Shown: in pieces, positions 27,767 through 37,745 of the stretch
How positions within the stretch are numbered: position 1 is the first letter of the stretch
Layout of the letters: each line of letters begins with the position of its first letter
Source of the DNA: an uncultured Myxococcaceae bacterium
Lineage (GTDB): Bacteria > Myxococcota_A > Polyangia > Polyangiales > Ga0077539
Length of the DNA: 64,000 bases
Reading direction: 5' to 3'
Assembly: GCA_945952225.1 (NCBI GenBank)
Contig: CAMFHP010000022.1
Location: forward strand, 23,790 to 87,789
Position numbers and translations under genes: made by a program
The notes under the pieces: model-generated
Databases searched by the model: none
Told to the model about the DNA's origin: nothing
Seen by the model: only the letters and a program-made list of their open reading frames with translations

Positions 27767-29134
27767 ATGTCGCTCGAATGTGCCCACTGTGGAACGCGCT
27801 GCGACGACGGCACGACGCGCTGCCCGAAGTGCCTGCGCACGACGCACCTGGTCTCCGTCGCCGACGCGCCCGCGAAGTCCGCGCCCGCCAGGGCCCGCTG
27901 GATCGCCGCCGCGTCGGTGCTCGCCCTCACCCTCGGCGGCGCGGCGATGTACCGCCAACGTCACGCGCCCCCCGAAGCGCCTCCCGTGCCCTCGAACGTC
28001 GCGCCCGCCGCGCACGACGCCCTCGCGCTCGACGGTGACGCCCTCGCGCCCCTCGTCGAACGCGCCCGCGCCGAACGCGATGAAGCCGCCCGCGCGCGTC
28101 TCGTGGCCGACGAGGTGCACCGACGGAGGGCCGCCGCGCTCGTGACCGAAGGCGACGCCGTGCCCGCGCCGAGGCCCCTCTCGCAGCTCTGGCACGTGCT
28201 TCCCGCCGCGCAGGAGCGGGTGACCTCGCTCGACCTCGCGCGCCTCGTGGCCGCGGTGCTTCGGGCCGCGGGGAGCGAGGTGTCGGTGGCCGCGCGCACG
28301 GCGCCCGCGCGACGCGACGAGCCCCTCGACGAGACGGGGCTCCTCGGCGCCTACGTGGTGACCGTGGGCGCCCACGTGGTCGAGGTGACCGAAGGGACGC
28401 TCACTGCGGCGACGGCCGTTCCCCACACGCCCCTCGACGCGCGGAGGCTCGCGGGCGCGGTGTCGGCGCAGGCGGCCCTCGACGCGGCCTCGCAGCGCAA
28501 CACCCGCGACCGCGCGGTGGAGTACGCCAACGCCGCCGTGGACGCGTGGCCCGACGGCGCGGCTCCCCTCGCGGCGCGCGCGGCCGTGTGGATGCGCGCG
28601 GGCTCGGCGGGTGGACTTCCCCTCGCGGTGCGCGACCTTCGCGCGGCCCTCGCGATGCGCGACGACGCGGCGCTGGAGCTTCGCCTCGCGCGCGCGCTGC
28701 TGCTCGCTGGATCGGTCGCCGAAGCCGCGTACGCCGTCGAGCGCGCCACGCGCCTCGCGCCCGCGTGGGGATCGGGCGCCCTCGCCGCGTGGTCGATGCG
28801 TCGGGTGATGCAGTCGCTCGATGCGGGCGTCGCCGACCCCTGCGCGCTCCTCCGCGCGGCCCGCGCCCCGTGGACCGACAACGCCTACGCCCTCTGCGCG
28901 CCGGGCGTCGACGCCACGACCCGCAACGCCGCCGCGCGACGGATGCTCGAAGCGTCGCGCGACCCGCTGCGCGTGGCCTTCGCCGCGGCCGCCCTCGGCG
29001 ACGAGGTCTCGGCGACGCTGCGCGCGAAGGTCTCCGCCGACGACGTGCGCGAGACCTCGATGTGGCTCGTGCTCCTCGACCGCGGCGACCTCGTGCCCGC
29101 GCTCCAGGGACGCGCCGACGGTGGCGCCCCGTGA
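27767..29134 (+). CDS. Zinc-ribbon membrane protein with helical-repeat domain
   Basis: A 455-residue protein of unknown function. It opens with a four-cysteine ribbon (CAHCGTRCDDGTTRCPKC), then a membrane helix (~45-63, RWIAAASVLALTLGGAAMY). The rest is Ala/Leu-rich, with TPR-like helices from about residue 260 (YANAAVDAWPDGAAPLAARA, LARALLLAGSVAEAAYAVER) outside the membrane. The middle (~110-250) resembles a Glu/Arg-rich soluble domain. It sits between the kinase gene and a small lipoprotein gene, whose GTG overlaps its stop (GTGA). An in-frame start six codons upstream is possible. Confidence 0.72.
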   Translation: MSLECAHCGTRCDDGTTRCPKCLRTTHLVSVADAPAKSAPARARWIAAASVLALTLGGAAMYRQRHAPPEAPPVPSNVAPAAHDALALDGDALAPLVERARAERDEAARARLVADEVHRRRAAALVTEGDAVPAPRPLSQLWHVLPAAQERVTSLDLARLVAAVLRAAGSEVSVAARTAPARRDEPLDETGLLGAYVVTVGAHVVEVTEGTLTAATAVPHTPLDARRLAGAVSAQAALDAASQRNTRDRAVEYANAAVDAWPDGAAPLAARAAVWMRAGSAGGLPLAVRDLRAALAMRDDAALELRLARALLLAGSVAEAAYAVERATRLAPAWGSGALAAWSMRRVMQSLDAGVADPCALLRAARAPWTDNAYALCAPGVDATTRNAAARRMLEASRDPLRVAFAAAALGDEVSATLRAKVSADDVRETSMWLVLLDRGDLVPALQGRADGGAP

Positions 29135-29523
29135 ACCGTCTCTACGTCACGCTCACAGCCCTCGCGCTCACCGCCTGCGACCGCAACACACCGGCCCCGG
29201 TGACCACGCCGCGCGCGGCCCTCGACCAGCTCCTGCGATGCACCTTCGACGGCCTCCGCGGAGACCCCACGCCCTCACGACTGGAGGGCGCGATGCGCCA
29301 CGCGCTCCACGCCACACGCGGACGCTTCGCGACGCGGGCGGGCATCTGCGAGAGCGCCCTCGACACGCCGGGCGGACGGCACCCGTGCCTCGCGGGGCTC
29401 CGCACGCGCTGGTCGTCGATGCTGGTGGTGGTGCAGCGGCCGACGCCCGACGCCATCGACGACGACGTGGCCGTGCGCCGCGTGGGCGAGGCGTACACCG
29501 ACGCGCAGCGCAACTGCCCGTAG
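29131..29523 (+). CDS. Small lipoprotein
   Basis: A 130-residue predicted lipoprotein beginning at a GTG that overlaps the previous stop in GTGA. The signal RLYVTLTALALTAC has the lipobox LTAC. The mature part has four further cysteines (LLRCTFDG, GICESA, HPCLAG, RNCP), possibly two disulfides. No known family recognised. It is the last gene of the kinase - zinc-ribbon - lipoprotein operon, and three 26-bp repeats follow directly. Confidence 0.7.
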   Translation: MNRLYVTLTALALTACDRNTPAPVTTPRAALDQLLRCTFDGLRGDPTPSRLEGAMRHALHATRGRFATRAGICESALDTPGGRHPCLAGLRTRWSSMLVVVQRPTPDAIDDDVAVRRVGEAYTDAQRNCP

Positions 29524-29528
29524 CGGTG

Positions 29529-29592
29529 TGACAGGCAACGTCACCACGTCACGGTGACAGGCAACGTCACCGCGTCACGATGACAGACAACG

Positions 29593-29606
<14 letters not shown>
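29529..29606. repeat. Three 26-bp tandem repeats with hairpin potential
   Basis: Three consecutive 26-bp units begin TGACAGGCAACGTCACC (first two) and TGACAGACAACGTCACA (third). With the preceding G, each forms GTGAC - 7-base loop - GTCAC, or a close variant. The last unit contains the rpiB stop and final codons. The array fills the whole space between the converging lipoprotein and rpiB genes and may act as a bidirectional terminator or protein-binding array. Confidence 0.75.
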
Positions 29607-30015
<409 letters not shown>

Positions 30016-30053
30016 CGGCGTCTCCGTGAGGTGCGTTCGTGAGCGGCGGACGG

Positions 30054-31295
30054 TCACCCGTGACGCGCGAGCGCGAGGGTCACGTTGGTGCCGCCGAAGC
30101 CGAAGGAGTTGGTGAGCGCCACGTCGACCGCCGCGCGCCGCGCCCGATGGGGCACGTAGTCGAGGTCGCACGCGGGGTCGGGATCATCGAGGTTGATCGT
30201 CGGCGGCAGCGTCTCGTGGTGCAGCGCCAGCGCCGTGAACGCCGCTTCGACGCCGCCCGCGGCCCCGAGCAGATGGCCCGTCATGCTCTTCGTCGAGCTC
30301 ACGGCGAGGCGGTGCGCGTGGGCGCCGAACACCGCGCGAATGGCCCGCGTCTCCTGCACGTCTCCCTGCGGGGTGCTCGTGCCGTGGGCGTTGATGTACC
30401 CCACGCGCGCCGGATCGATCGCGCCGTCGCGCAGGGCCTCGGCCATCGCGCGCTGCGCCCCTTCGCCCTCGGGCGCGGGCTGCGTGACGTGGTGCGCGTC
30501 GTCGGTGGCGCCGTAGCCCACGACCTCGGCCCAGATGCGCGCGCCGCGGGCCAGCGCGTGGTCGCGCGCTTCGAGCACGAGAATGCCCGCGCCCTCGCCC
30601 ATCACGAAGCCGTCACGGCCGCGGTCCCACGGGCGGCTCGCGCGCAGGGGCTCGTCGTTGCGGGTCGAGAGGGCGAGCATGGCGTTGAAGCCCGCGACCC
30701 CGAGGGGTGTGATGGCCGCCTCGGCGCCGCCCGCGAGCATCACGTCGGACGCGCCGCGCTGCACGAGCCGAAAGGCCTCGCCCACGGCGTGCGCGCCCGA
30801 CGCGCACGCGCTGGTGGTGCAGTAGTTGATGCCGCGGAGCCCGAGGCGCATCGCGACCTGCCCCGCGGCCATGTTCGAGATCGCCGCGGGCACGAAGTAC
30901 GGCGACACGCGGTTGGGACCTTTTTCGAGCAGCGTGCGGTGGTGACGCTCGATGGTGTCGAGGCCGCCGATGCCCACGCCCACGATGGCGCCGATGTGAT
31001 TGCGCACGGACTCGGGGAGGTCGTCGGCGAGGCCCGCGTCGCGCCAGGCCATCACCGCGGCGGCCACGGCGAACTGGCTGTAGCGATCGAGCTCCTTGAG
31101 CTTGCGGTGGGCGACGAAGGGCTCCGCGGAGAAGCCCTTCACCTCGGCGGCGAAGCGCGTGCGGTACGCCGTGGCGTCGAAGAGGGTGATGGGGCCGACG
31201 CCGCTCTGCGCGTCGACGAGCGCGGTCCACGAGGCATCGAGGGAGGGCCCGAGGGGCGTGACGAGCCCGAGGCCGGTGACGACGACGCGGCGCAT
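30054..31295 (-). CDS. fabF: 3-oxoacyl-ACP synthase II
   Basis: A 413-residue condensing enzyme. The catalytic triad is present: Cys in [15 protein letters not shown] (~165), His in [11 protein letters not shown] (~303) and His in [13 protein letters not shown] (~340). FabF elongates acyl-ACP with malonyl-ACP in type II fatty-acid synthesis. It starts 17 bp after the ACP stop in a fabD-fabG-acp-fabF order. Confidence 0.96.
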   Translation of the reverse strand: MRRVVVTGLGLVTPLGPSLDASWTALVDAQSGVGPITLFDATAYRTRFAAEVKGFSAEPFVAHRKLKELDRYSQFAVAAAVMAWRDAGLADDLPESVRNHIGAIVGVGIGGLDTIERHHRTLLEKGPNRVSPYFVPAAISNMAAGQVAMRLGLRGINYCTTSACASGAHAVGEAFRLVQRGASDVMLAGGAEAAITPLGVAGFNAMLALSTRNDEPLRASRPWDRGRDGFVMGEGAGILVLEARDHALARGARIWAEVVGYGATDDAHHVTQPAPEGEGAQRAMAEALRDGAIDPARVGYINAHGTSTPQGDVQETRAIRAVFGAHAHRLAVSSTKSMTGHLLGAAGGVEAAFTALALHHETLPPTINLDDPDPACDLDYVPHRARRAAVDVALTNSFGFGGTNVTLALARHG

Positions 31296-31312
31296 GCGTG
31301 CGGCCCCTGCGC

Positions 31313-31561
31313 TCAGCCGTTGCCCCGCGGAAGGTGCGACGAGATGAAGTCCACCGCGTCCTGCACCGTGCGGATGCGCTCGGTCTCGCTGTCGGGGATG
31401 TCGAGGTCGAACTCCTCTTCGAACGCGAGCACGAGTTCGACGATGGCGAGCGAGTCGGCGCCGAGGTCTTCGATGAACGCGGCCTCCGACTTCACCTTGT
31501 CGAGGTCGATTTCGAGGTGCTTCGCGATGATGGCCCGCACTCTCTGCTCGGTGTCACTCAT
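31313..31561 (-). CDS. acpP: Acyl carrier protein
   Basis: An 82-residue acidic carrier protein. The phosphopantetheine-accepting serine lies in [19 protein letters not shown] (~Ser37), matching the DSL motif. The start is the ATG at MSDTEQ, with an upstream GTG also in frame. It carries acyl chains between FabD, FabG and FabF, all encoded around it. Confidence 0.95.
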   Translation of the reverse strand: MSDTEQRVRAIIAKHLEIDLDKVKSEAAFIEDLGADSLAIVELVLAFEEEFDLDIPDSETERIRTVQDAVDFISSHLPRGNG

Positions 31562-31646
31562 GGTCACTTCACCGTCACGGCTGTGAAGCCGCGCCCCTGC
31601 GCGGCGATGGGTACGAAACGGCGGCGGGTCTTACAACCGTCGCGGG

Positions 31647-32393
31647 TCACACGTAAAGCCCGCCGTTCACGTTGAGCACCTGGCCCGTGACGTACCCCGC
31701 CTCGTTTGACGCGAGGTAGAGCGCCGCCGCGGCCACGTCTTCCGCGGATCCGAGGCGACCGAGCGGAACCCCTTCGAGGATCTTGGAACGCATCGCGTCA
31801 GGGAGCGCCGCGGTCATGTCGGTGTCGATGAAGCCCGGCGCGATCACGTTCGCCGTGATGTTCCGCGAGGCGTACTCACGCGCGATGGAGCGCGCCGCGC
31901 CTTCGAGTGCCGCCTTGCTCGCCGCGTACGCCGTCTGCCCCACGTTGCCGGTCTGTCCCACGACGCTCGACACCGCGAGGAAGCGCCCCCACTTCGCCTT
32001 CATCATCAAGCGCACCGAGGCGCGCGCGAGGTAGAGCGCGCCGTTCACGTTCGTCGCGAAGGTGCGCGCGAGGTCGTCGTCCTTCATGCGCAGCAGGAGC
32101 CCGTCGACCGCGATGCCCGCGTTGGCCACCGCGATGTGCAGCCCGCCGCGCCGCGCCGCGAGCCCGTCGACGGCCTCGGTCACCGCCGCGCTGTCGCTCA
32201 CGTCGAAGGGCAGCAGCTCTCCGTCGCCACCCGCGGCGCGCATCGCCGCGAGGGTCTCTTCTGCGGCCTGCGCGTTGCGCGCGTAGTTCACCCCGACCCA
32301 CGCGCCCTGCCGCGCGAGCGTCACGGCGATCGCGCGCCCGATGCCCCGCGAGGCCCCCGTCACGATCGCCACGCGTCCCTGGAGGTCGAACAT
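31647..32393 (-). CDS. fabG: 3-oxoacyl-ACP reductase
   Basis: A 248-residue short-chain dehydrogenase/reductase. TGASRGIGRAIA is the NADPH loop, NAG (~89) the structural motif, and SSVVGQTGNVGQTAYAASKA gives the Ser-Tyr-Lys catalytic set. The C-terminus (YVTGQVLNVNGGLYV) is typical of FabG. It reduces 3-oxoacyl-ACP. Its ATG shares one base with the fabD stop (TGATG), implying coupling. Confidence 0.94.
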   Translation of the reverse strand: MFDLQGRVAIVTGASRGIGRAIAVTLARQGAWVGVNYARNAQAAEETLAAMRAAGGDGELLPFDVSDSAAVTEAVDGLAARRGGLHIAVANAGIAVDGLLLRMKDDDLARTFATNVNGALYLARASVRLMMKAKWGRFLAVSSVVGQTGNVGQTAYAASKAALEGAARSIAREYASRNITANVIAPGFIDTDMTAALPDAMRSKILEGVPLGRLGSAEDVAAAALYLASNEAGYVTGQVLNVNGGLYV

Positions 32394-33358
32394 CACACGG
32401 CTCCCTTCTCGCGCATCGAGGCCACCGCGGCGTCGAGGCTCGCGGGGTCGCTCACGTTCCACAGATGCGCGCCCTTGTGGATGCGCTTGATGAGCCCGGT
32501 GAGCACACGCCCCGGACCGATCTCGACGAAGCCCTCGACCCCGTCGGCCACCATCGCGCGCACGCACTCGGCCCAGCGAACCGCGCCGGCCACCTGGGCC
32601 ACGAGGAGTTCCTTCGCGCGCGCCGCGTCGGTGTTGGGACGCGCGTCGACGTTGGCCACCACGGGCGCTTCGAACGCTCCGAAGTGCACCGCGTCGAGGG
32701 CCTCGCGGAGCCTTCCCGCCGCGGGCTCCATCAGCGCGCAGTGGAAGGGCGCGCTCACCTTGAGCGCCATCGCCTTGCCGCGCCGCGCGTCGGCCAGCGC
32801 GCTCACGTGCGCCACGGCGTCGGCGTGACCGGCCACCACCACCTGGCCCGGCGCGTTGAAGTTCGCGGGCTGCACCACGCGCCCCGGCAGCGCGGCCATG
32901 GTCTCGTCGCAGAGCGAGGCCACCACCGCGTCGTCGAGCATGAGGATCGCGGCCATGCTCCCCTCGCCGGGCCGCACGGCGTCTTGCATCGCGGCGCCGC
33001 GCAGTCGCAGCAGACGCACCGCGGTGCTCACGTCGAGGGCGCCCGCGGCCACGAGGGCGGAGTACTCGCCGAGCGAGTGTCCCGCGTACATGGCAGGGCG
33101 CAGCGAGGGCAGCGCGTCGCGCAGCGCGGCGAGGCACGCGAGGCTCACCGAGAGGATCGCGGGCTGCGTGTTGGCGGTGAGGGTGAGGGCCTCGGCGGGG
33201 CCTTCGAAACAGAGCTGCGAGAGGGCGACGGGATCGCCCGGGAGCGACGCGTCGGCGGCGTCGAAGACCGCGCGCGACGACGGGAACGTGGCGGCCATCG
33301 CGCGCCCCATGCCCACCTCCTGCGCGCCCTGACCGGGAAAGACGAACGCGACCTTCAT
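32393..33358 (-). CDS. fabD: Malonyl-CoA:ACP transacylase
   Basis: A 321-residue FabD. VAFVFPGQGAQEVGMG opens the protein, GHSLGEYSALV contains the nucleophilic serine (~92) and the catalytic His lies in the FHCALM region (~200). It transfers malonyl groups to ACP. In many bacteria plsX and fabH lie between rpmF and fabD; here only 210 bp of non-coding DNA separate them. Confidence 0.95.
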   Translation of the reverse strand: MKVAFVFPGQGAQEVGMGRAMAATFPSSRAVFDAADASLPGDPVALSQLCFEGPAEALTLTANTQPAILSVSLACLAALRDALPSLRPAMYAGHSLGEYSALVAAGALDVSTAVRLLRLRGAAMQDAVRPGEGSMAAILMLDDAVVASLCDETMAALPGRVVQPANFNAPGQVVVAGHADAVAHVSALADARRGKAMALKVSAPFHCALMEPAAGRLREALDAVHFGAFEAPVVANVDARPNTDAARAKELLVAQVAGAVRWAECVRAMVADGVEGFVEIGPGRVLTGLIKRIHKGAHLWNVSDPASLDAAVASMREKGAV

Positions 33359-33568
33359 GGCGATCTCTACCGCTGCGGTGTGTGGATGAACCGTCGTGGG
33401 GTCTCGCAGCGCAGCGCAGACGGAGGCGGCAGATACGCGACGGCGCCAGTCGCCCGCACCGTCAGAGCCCGTCGAGCCTCTCGCAGCGGGGTGCGAGCGT
33501 CGTGGGAACGGTGCGTGCGGCTGACGCCGTACGGTGCGGCCGCGCGTGCGGCTGCGGCTGCGAGCGGA

Positions 33569-33766
33569 TCAGGCCTGCGACTCGGCGGCAGGCTTCTCGA
33601 TGACCTGCACCTCGCCGTAGAACCCGCAGGCCTCGCACACGCGGTGCGGCTGCTTGTTCTCGCCGCACTGCGCGCAGCGCGAGATCGCGGGCACGTTGAT
33701 GCGGTCGTGGTTGGCGCGACGCATGTCGCGCTTGGAACGAGAGGTACGCCTCTTCGGTACGGCCAT
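33569..33766 (-). CDS. rpmF: 50S ribosomal protein L32
   Basis: A 65-residue bL32. It begins [20 protein letters not shown] and has a four-cysteine zinc ribbon: [20 protein letters not shown]. It is seven bases downstream of the YceD gene, the usual yceD-rpmF pair linked to fatty-acid genes. Confidence 0.97.
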   Translation of the reverse strand: MAVPKRRTSRSKRDMRRANHDRINVPAISRCAQCGENKQPHRVCEACGFYGEVQVIEKPAAESQA

Positions 33767-33773
33767 TGGGGTG

Positions 33774-34313
33774 CTACTCCTTCTTTGCGAGCTTCATGAG
33801 GGGCGCGAGGCGAGGGTCGATCTCGCGTACGGTGCCCCCATTGACGGGGACGGTCGGAGACAACGGCCTCGGGCAGTCGCCCTCATGCCGGGGGTGCACG
33901 GGCGCAGCCAGCAGGATCTGCTCGCGGAGCCAGTGAGAAAGGTCGATCGTGTCGTCGGTGTACACGTCGGCGTCGAGCTCATCGGCCGTGAGCTCGACCT
34001 CCTCGTGCGGGCGATGCGCGCGCTGCGAGGCCGCAGGCGAGAGCACCAGGGTGAACTCGTCGTCGGCCGTGAGCGCCACCTCGTCGAGGCACGCCACACA
34101 CTCGGCCGTCAGCGCGATGTGCACCGAGCCCGAGAGGATCACGTCCTTGTCGCTGAGATCGAGGCGCACGCGGGCCTTCGAAGCGGCCCCCGGCGTCGCG
34201 CGCATCGTCGCGTCGGCGAGCACCGCGCCCAGCCACGCGGCGTCGAGCGGGAGCTCCAGGGAGAGGCCCTCTTCGGGGATCGTCTCGATACGGATGGACG
34301 GAGGCACAGTCAT
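33774..34313 (-). CDS. yceD: YceD/DUF177 family protein
   Basis: A 179-residue DUF177 protein linked in many bacteria to 23S rRNA and large-subunit assembly. The core [18 protein letters not shown] contains the paired cysteines of the family, followed by an acidic region and [18 protein letters not shown]. The ATG at 34313 was chosen; one at 34334 is possible. It leads the yceD-rpmF operon behind a recognisable promoter. Confidence 0.9.
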   Translation of the reverse strand: MTVPPSIRIETIPEEGLSLELPLDAAWLGAVLADATMRATPGAASKARVRLDLSDKDVILSGSVHIALTAECVACLDEVALTADDEFTLVLSPAASQRAHRPHEEVELTADELDADVYTDDTIDLSHWLREQILLAAPVHPRHEGDCPRPLSPTVPVNGGTVREIDPRLAPLMKLAKKE

Positions 34314-34363
34314 GCGGGGTACTGCAAACGGCAACGAAACGGTTGGGCGTAAACGGGCGGCGG

Positions 34364-34392
34364 AGACTAGGTAGGGCGATCTTTTCTGTCAA
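34364..34392 (-). promoter_or_regulatory. Promoter of yceD-rpmF
   Basis: On the minus strand TTGACA (34392-34387) and TAGTCT (34369-34364) are 17 bp apart. Transcription would start near 34357, giving a ~44-nt leader to the ATG at 34313. Confidence 0.65.
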
Positions 34393-34476
34393 GACGCCCG
34401 TCGAGCTTTCGCCGGGGGCGCGCGATTGTTCTTCCGTTGCGGGTCTCGCAGGGCGCGGTCTATGAGTGTTCGCACC

Positions 34477-35541
34477 ATGCGCTCACTCGTCGCTCCGGCC
34501 CTCGGCCTGACGTGCTTCGCCCTGGGTCTCACGGCCTTCGCCGATCCGCCGACGACCCCCGCCCTAGACCCGCTGCCCGTGCACACCGCGACGACGCGCA
34601 TCGTCGCCAACTCGCTCCCCCCCGCCGACCGCCTGCGCCTCGCCGACGCCGTGGCCCAGGTGCTCATCGAGCTCCACGTGCCCGAGGTGCGCACCGCCAC
34701 CGCGACCCGCAACAACCTGCAGGAGCTCGGCGGCCCCGGGAACTCGTGTGACACCGCGAACTGCGCGAACCAGGTCTTCGGCCCGCTTCACGGTCGCGCC
34801 GTGGTGATGGTGCACCAGGCCCGCACGCGCGGACGGGCCACCCTCGACATCGAGCTCATCAACCTCCGCGGCGAATCCGTGGCCCACGAGCACAGCGAAG
34901 AGGCCATCAACTCCTGGGACGACGCCGTCGAGTTCGCGCGCCTCGCCACGCGCCACCTCGTCGAACACGTGCGCGCCGACGAGCGCAACCGCAGCCTCCT
35001 GAGCGCGCCGACGCCCGCCGTCGTCACGCCCCCGCCGAACAACGGCAACAACGGCAACAACAACAACGGCAACAACAACGGCGGCAACAACAACAACGGC
35101 AGCGGCGCACAGCAGGTGGTGGTGACGCCGCCGATGGTGCTCGTGCCCGAGATGCGCTCGTCGCCGCGCTGGTGGGAGGTGGGCCTCGGCGGCGCGCTGA
35201 TCGCGGGCGGCGTGACGCTCGCGACGATCGGCGTGGCCAACCTGGTGCTCCACGACACGATCGAGAGCACGTCGGGCAACACCGAGACCGTGCGCTGCGC
35301 GGTGGGCGCCGACTTCGATGGACGCAACTGCACGGGCCTCGGGGTCATCACGCCCACGCTGCTCGTGACCGGCGCGCTGGCCCTCGGCGCGGGGGTGTAC
35401 TTCACCGTGCACGGCGCCCGCGCGCGCAGCGAGACCATGGTGCTCCGCCCTGCGCCCACGACAACGGGTCCGCGGGTGCTCAACGTGAGCGCGTCGCCGC
35501 TCGCACAGGGCGCGGCGCTCTCGCTCTCGGGCACGTTCTGA
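34477..35541 (+). CDS. Secreted/envelope protein with Asn-rich linker and two membrane helices
   Basis: A 354-residue protein of unknown function. A signal peptide (MRSLVAPALGLTCFALGLTA) is followed by an alpha/beta domain (~25-185). A Gly/Asn linker of ~35 residues (NNGNNGNNNNGNNNGG) precedes two hydrophobic helices (~225-247, ~285-310) with a cysteine-containing hairpin between. The layout matches Myxococcota envelope proteins in which an N-terminal nucleotide-binding-like or periplasmic domain is joined to a C-terminal two-helix region. A start five codons upstream is possible. Confidence 0.7.
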   Translation: MRSLVAPALGLTCFALGLTAFADPPTTPALDPLPVHTATTRIVANSLPPADRLRLADAVAQVLIELHVPEVRTATATRNNLQELGGPGNSCDTANCANQVFGPLHGRAVVMVHQARTRGRATLDIELINLRGESVAHEHSEEAINSWDDAVEFARLATRHLVEHVRADERNRSLLSAPTPAVVTPPPNNGNNGNNNNGNNNGGNNNNGSGAQQVVVTPPMVLVPEMRSSPRWWEVGLGGALIAGGVTLATIGVANLVLHDTIESTSGNTETVRCAVGADFDGRNCTGLGVITPTLLVTGALALGAGVYFTVHGARARSETMVLRPAPTTTGPRVLNVSASPLAQGAALSLSGTF

Positions 35542-35551
35542 GCGGCGCGCC

Positions 35552-36310
35552 GTGAGCCTCCCCACACGATCCGTCGAGGCCGTGGTCGCCTCGCTCGACG
35601 CGCTCCCCGCGGGCTTTCACCGCGCGGTGGCCACCGACGCCGACGGCACGCTCTGGTCGACCGACGTGGGCGACGAGCTCTTCACCGACCTCGCGGAACG
35701 CCATGATTTCAGGGGTTCCGCGAGAGACGGGCTCCGCGAGCGGGCCCGCGCGTGGCTCGACCCCGACGCGCTCGACGACCTCGCGCTCGCCCACGCCCTC
35801 ATGGCCTTCTACCGCGCGGGAACCATCTCCATCGGCGACATCTGCGCGCTCCAGGCCGAGGCCGTCGGAGAGCGCTCGGAAGACGACCTCGCACAGCTCT
35901 ACGCCCGCGTCGCGGCGCGCGTCGCGGCGACGGTGCGACCCGAGGTGCGCGCGCTGCTCCAGACGCTCACGGCGCGGGGCTTCACCGTGCACGTGGTGTC
36001 GGGCTCGCTCGGCGACGCGGTGGCGGCGTGCATGCGGGCCGCGGAGCTTCCGCACACGACCGTCGCGGGCGCCACGCTCGCACGCGACGGAGCGTGGGTG
36101 CAGGGGCGCTGCGTGGGCGAGATCCCGCTCTTCGAAGGCAAGGTGCGCGCGCTCTCCGCGGCGGGCGCGTGGCCCGCGGCGCTGGGGCTCGGCGACGGAG
36201 GCTGGGATGTGACCTTCCTCCGTGACGTCTTCGCGCCGGTGCTGGTGCACCCGAAGCCCGCGCTCCTCGACGCGATGGCGGGCCACACCCGCGCGGTGGT
36301 CATCGGCTGA
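35552..36310 (+). CDS. HAD-superfamily phosphatase (SerB/HAD-IB type)
   Basis: A 252-residue haloacid-dehalogenase-like hydrolase starting with GTG. Motif I is DADGTLW (~29-35), motif II VVSGSLGD (~148), motif III the lysine in FEGKVRAL, and motif IV GLGDGGWDVTFL. These place it near the phosphoserine-phosphatase/HAD-IB branch. The true substrate cannot be read from sequence. It begins ten bases after the preceding gene. Confidence 0.85.
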   Translation: MSLPTRSVEAVVASLDALPAGFHRAVATDADGTLWSTDVGDELFTDLAERHDFRGSARDGLRERARAWLDPDALDDLALAHALMAFYRAGTISIGDICALQAEAVGERSEDDLAQLYARVAARVAATVRPEVRALLQTLTARGFTVHVVSGSLGDAVAACMRAAELPHTTVAGATLARDGAWVQGRCVGEIPLFEGKVRALSAAGAWPAALGLGDGGWDVTFLRDVFAPVLVHPKPALLDAMAGHTRAVVIG

Positions 36311-36320
36311 CCGACTGCGG

Positions 36321-36326
36321 TAGCGT
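36321..36326 (+). promoter_or_regulatory. TANNNT -10-like hexamer before the TPR gene
   Basis: TAGCGT followed by CGCGCC leads directly into the GTG at 36333. There is no Shine-Dalgarno site, so a leaderless mRNA is likely. Confidence 0.4.
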
Positions 36327-36332
36327 CGCGCC

Positions 36333-37631
36333 GTGCGTTCCTTCGCCCTCGCCCTCACCCTCGCGCTCGCCCCCACCGTCGCCGCCGCGCAGGAGACCCA
36401 GCTCCCGTCGCTCCGCAGCGCGGGACGCGACCCCGCCAACCTCCTGCGCCTCGGACGCGCCCTCCGTCGCGCGGGCCACTTCGACGAGGCCGTGCGCACG
36501 CTCCAGGGCGCCGCGGGCTTCGGCCCACTCCGCAACGACGCCCTCTGGGAGATCGCCCGCGTGCGCTTCGACCAGGGCGTGTTTCAGCCCGCGCGGGCGG
36601 CGTGCGAGTCGTTCCCGATGCCCCGCAACAACCCCGCGGCGTCGTTCAACCGCCGCGTGTGCATGGCCCGCGCGTACCTCGTGTGGAACCGCGTGGCCCT
36701 CGCCGAGCGCGAGATCACCGCGGCCCGCGCGATCAACCCCAACGACCCCGAACTCCAGCTCGTGATCGGCGAGACCCGTCGCCTCGCGAGCGACCTCCAG
36801 GGCGCCGAGACCGCCTACCACGCCGCCGCGCAGGGCCTCACGGGCCGCAACGACGCGCTCCTCGGCCTCGCGCAGCTCTACGAGATGTTCCAGCAGCTCG
36901 ACCGCGCGCAGGATCACTACCAGCAGGCCCTCACGGCCGTGCCCGACGACCCCGCCACGCTGCTCTCCCTCGGGCGCTTCATGCTCCGTCGCCGCGAGCG
37001 CCCCGCCGACGCGATCCCGCTGCTGCAACGCGCGAACGCGAACCGCCCGCTGCACCCCGAGACCCTCGCCCTCCTCGGCGACGCGCTCCTCGCCACGGGC
37101 GCCCACGCCGACGCGCTCACGGCCCTTCAAGAAGCCGCGCGCCTCTCGCCCACGCAGCCCGGCGTGCAGTCGGCCCTCGGGCGCACCCTCGTGGCCCTCG
37201 GACGCTACCAGGAGGCCGAGGTCCCCACGCGCCGCGCGATCCAGCTCGTGACCACCGACGCGAGCGCGCACATGGCCCTCGCCGACATTCTCGAACACAC
37301 GCAGCGCGAGAGCGAGGCCATGCCCATGTGGGACGCCGCCATCGACCGCGCGCCCGGCGACATGACCCCGCGCCTGCGCGCCGCCGAGCTGGCCCACCGC
37401 ACGCACCAGAACGCCCTCGCGCGGGCCTACCTCGACCGCGTGCTCACCGACGATCCCCACGCGGCGCGGGCGCTCTACCTCCGCGGGCTCATCGCGTACG
37501 AAGACGGCGACCGGGCCGCCGCGCGGCAGTTCGTCGAGCAGGCCCTCCAGGGCGCGGGCGAGTTCGACCGGGCCGCGGCGCAGCAGCTCCTCACCGACAT
37601 CAACACCCCGCCGCGTACGCGACGCCGCTGA
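36333..37631 (+). CDS. Periplasmic TPR-repeat protein
   Basis: A 432-residue protein with a signal peptide (RSFALALTLALAPTVAAAQ), followed by about ten tetratricopeptide repeats across residues 30-420 (e.g. LLRLGRALRRAGHFDEAVRT, ALLGDALLATGAHADALTAL). There is no membrane helix after the signal. TPR scaffolds of this type assemble envelope protein complexes. It is the first gene of a run of exported proteins extending to 41.4 kb. Confidence 0.85.
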   Translation: MRSFALALTLALAPTVAAAQETQLPSLRSAGRDPANLLRLGRALRRAGHFDEAVRTLQGAAGFGPLRNDALWEIARVRFDQGVFQPARAACESFPMPRNNPAASFNRRVCMARAYLVWNRVALAEREITAARAINPNDPELQLVIGETRRLASDLQGAETAYHAAAQGLTGRNDALLGLAQLYEMFQQLDRAQDHYQQALTAVPDDPATLLSLGRFMLRRRERPADAIPLLQRANANRPLHPETLALLGDALLATGAHADALTALQEAARLSPTQPGVQSALGRTLVALGRYQEAEVPTRRAIQLVTTDASAHMALADILEHTQRESEAMPMWDAAIDRAPGDMTPRLRAAELAHRTHQNALARAYLDRVLTDDPHAARALYLRGLIAYEDGDRAAARQFVEQALQGAGEFDRAAAQQLLTDINTPPRTRRR

Positions 37632-37745
37632 GACTTCGCGGCGCCCTCGCGGTGACGGCGCCGTTGCGCGGGCGCTTCTCGCACCGAGGGCATTGACGAA
37701 CCTACGGGGTGCCGTGTGAAGGTCCGCGCCCGAACGGAGGACCGC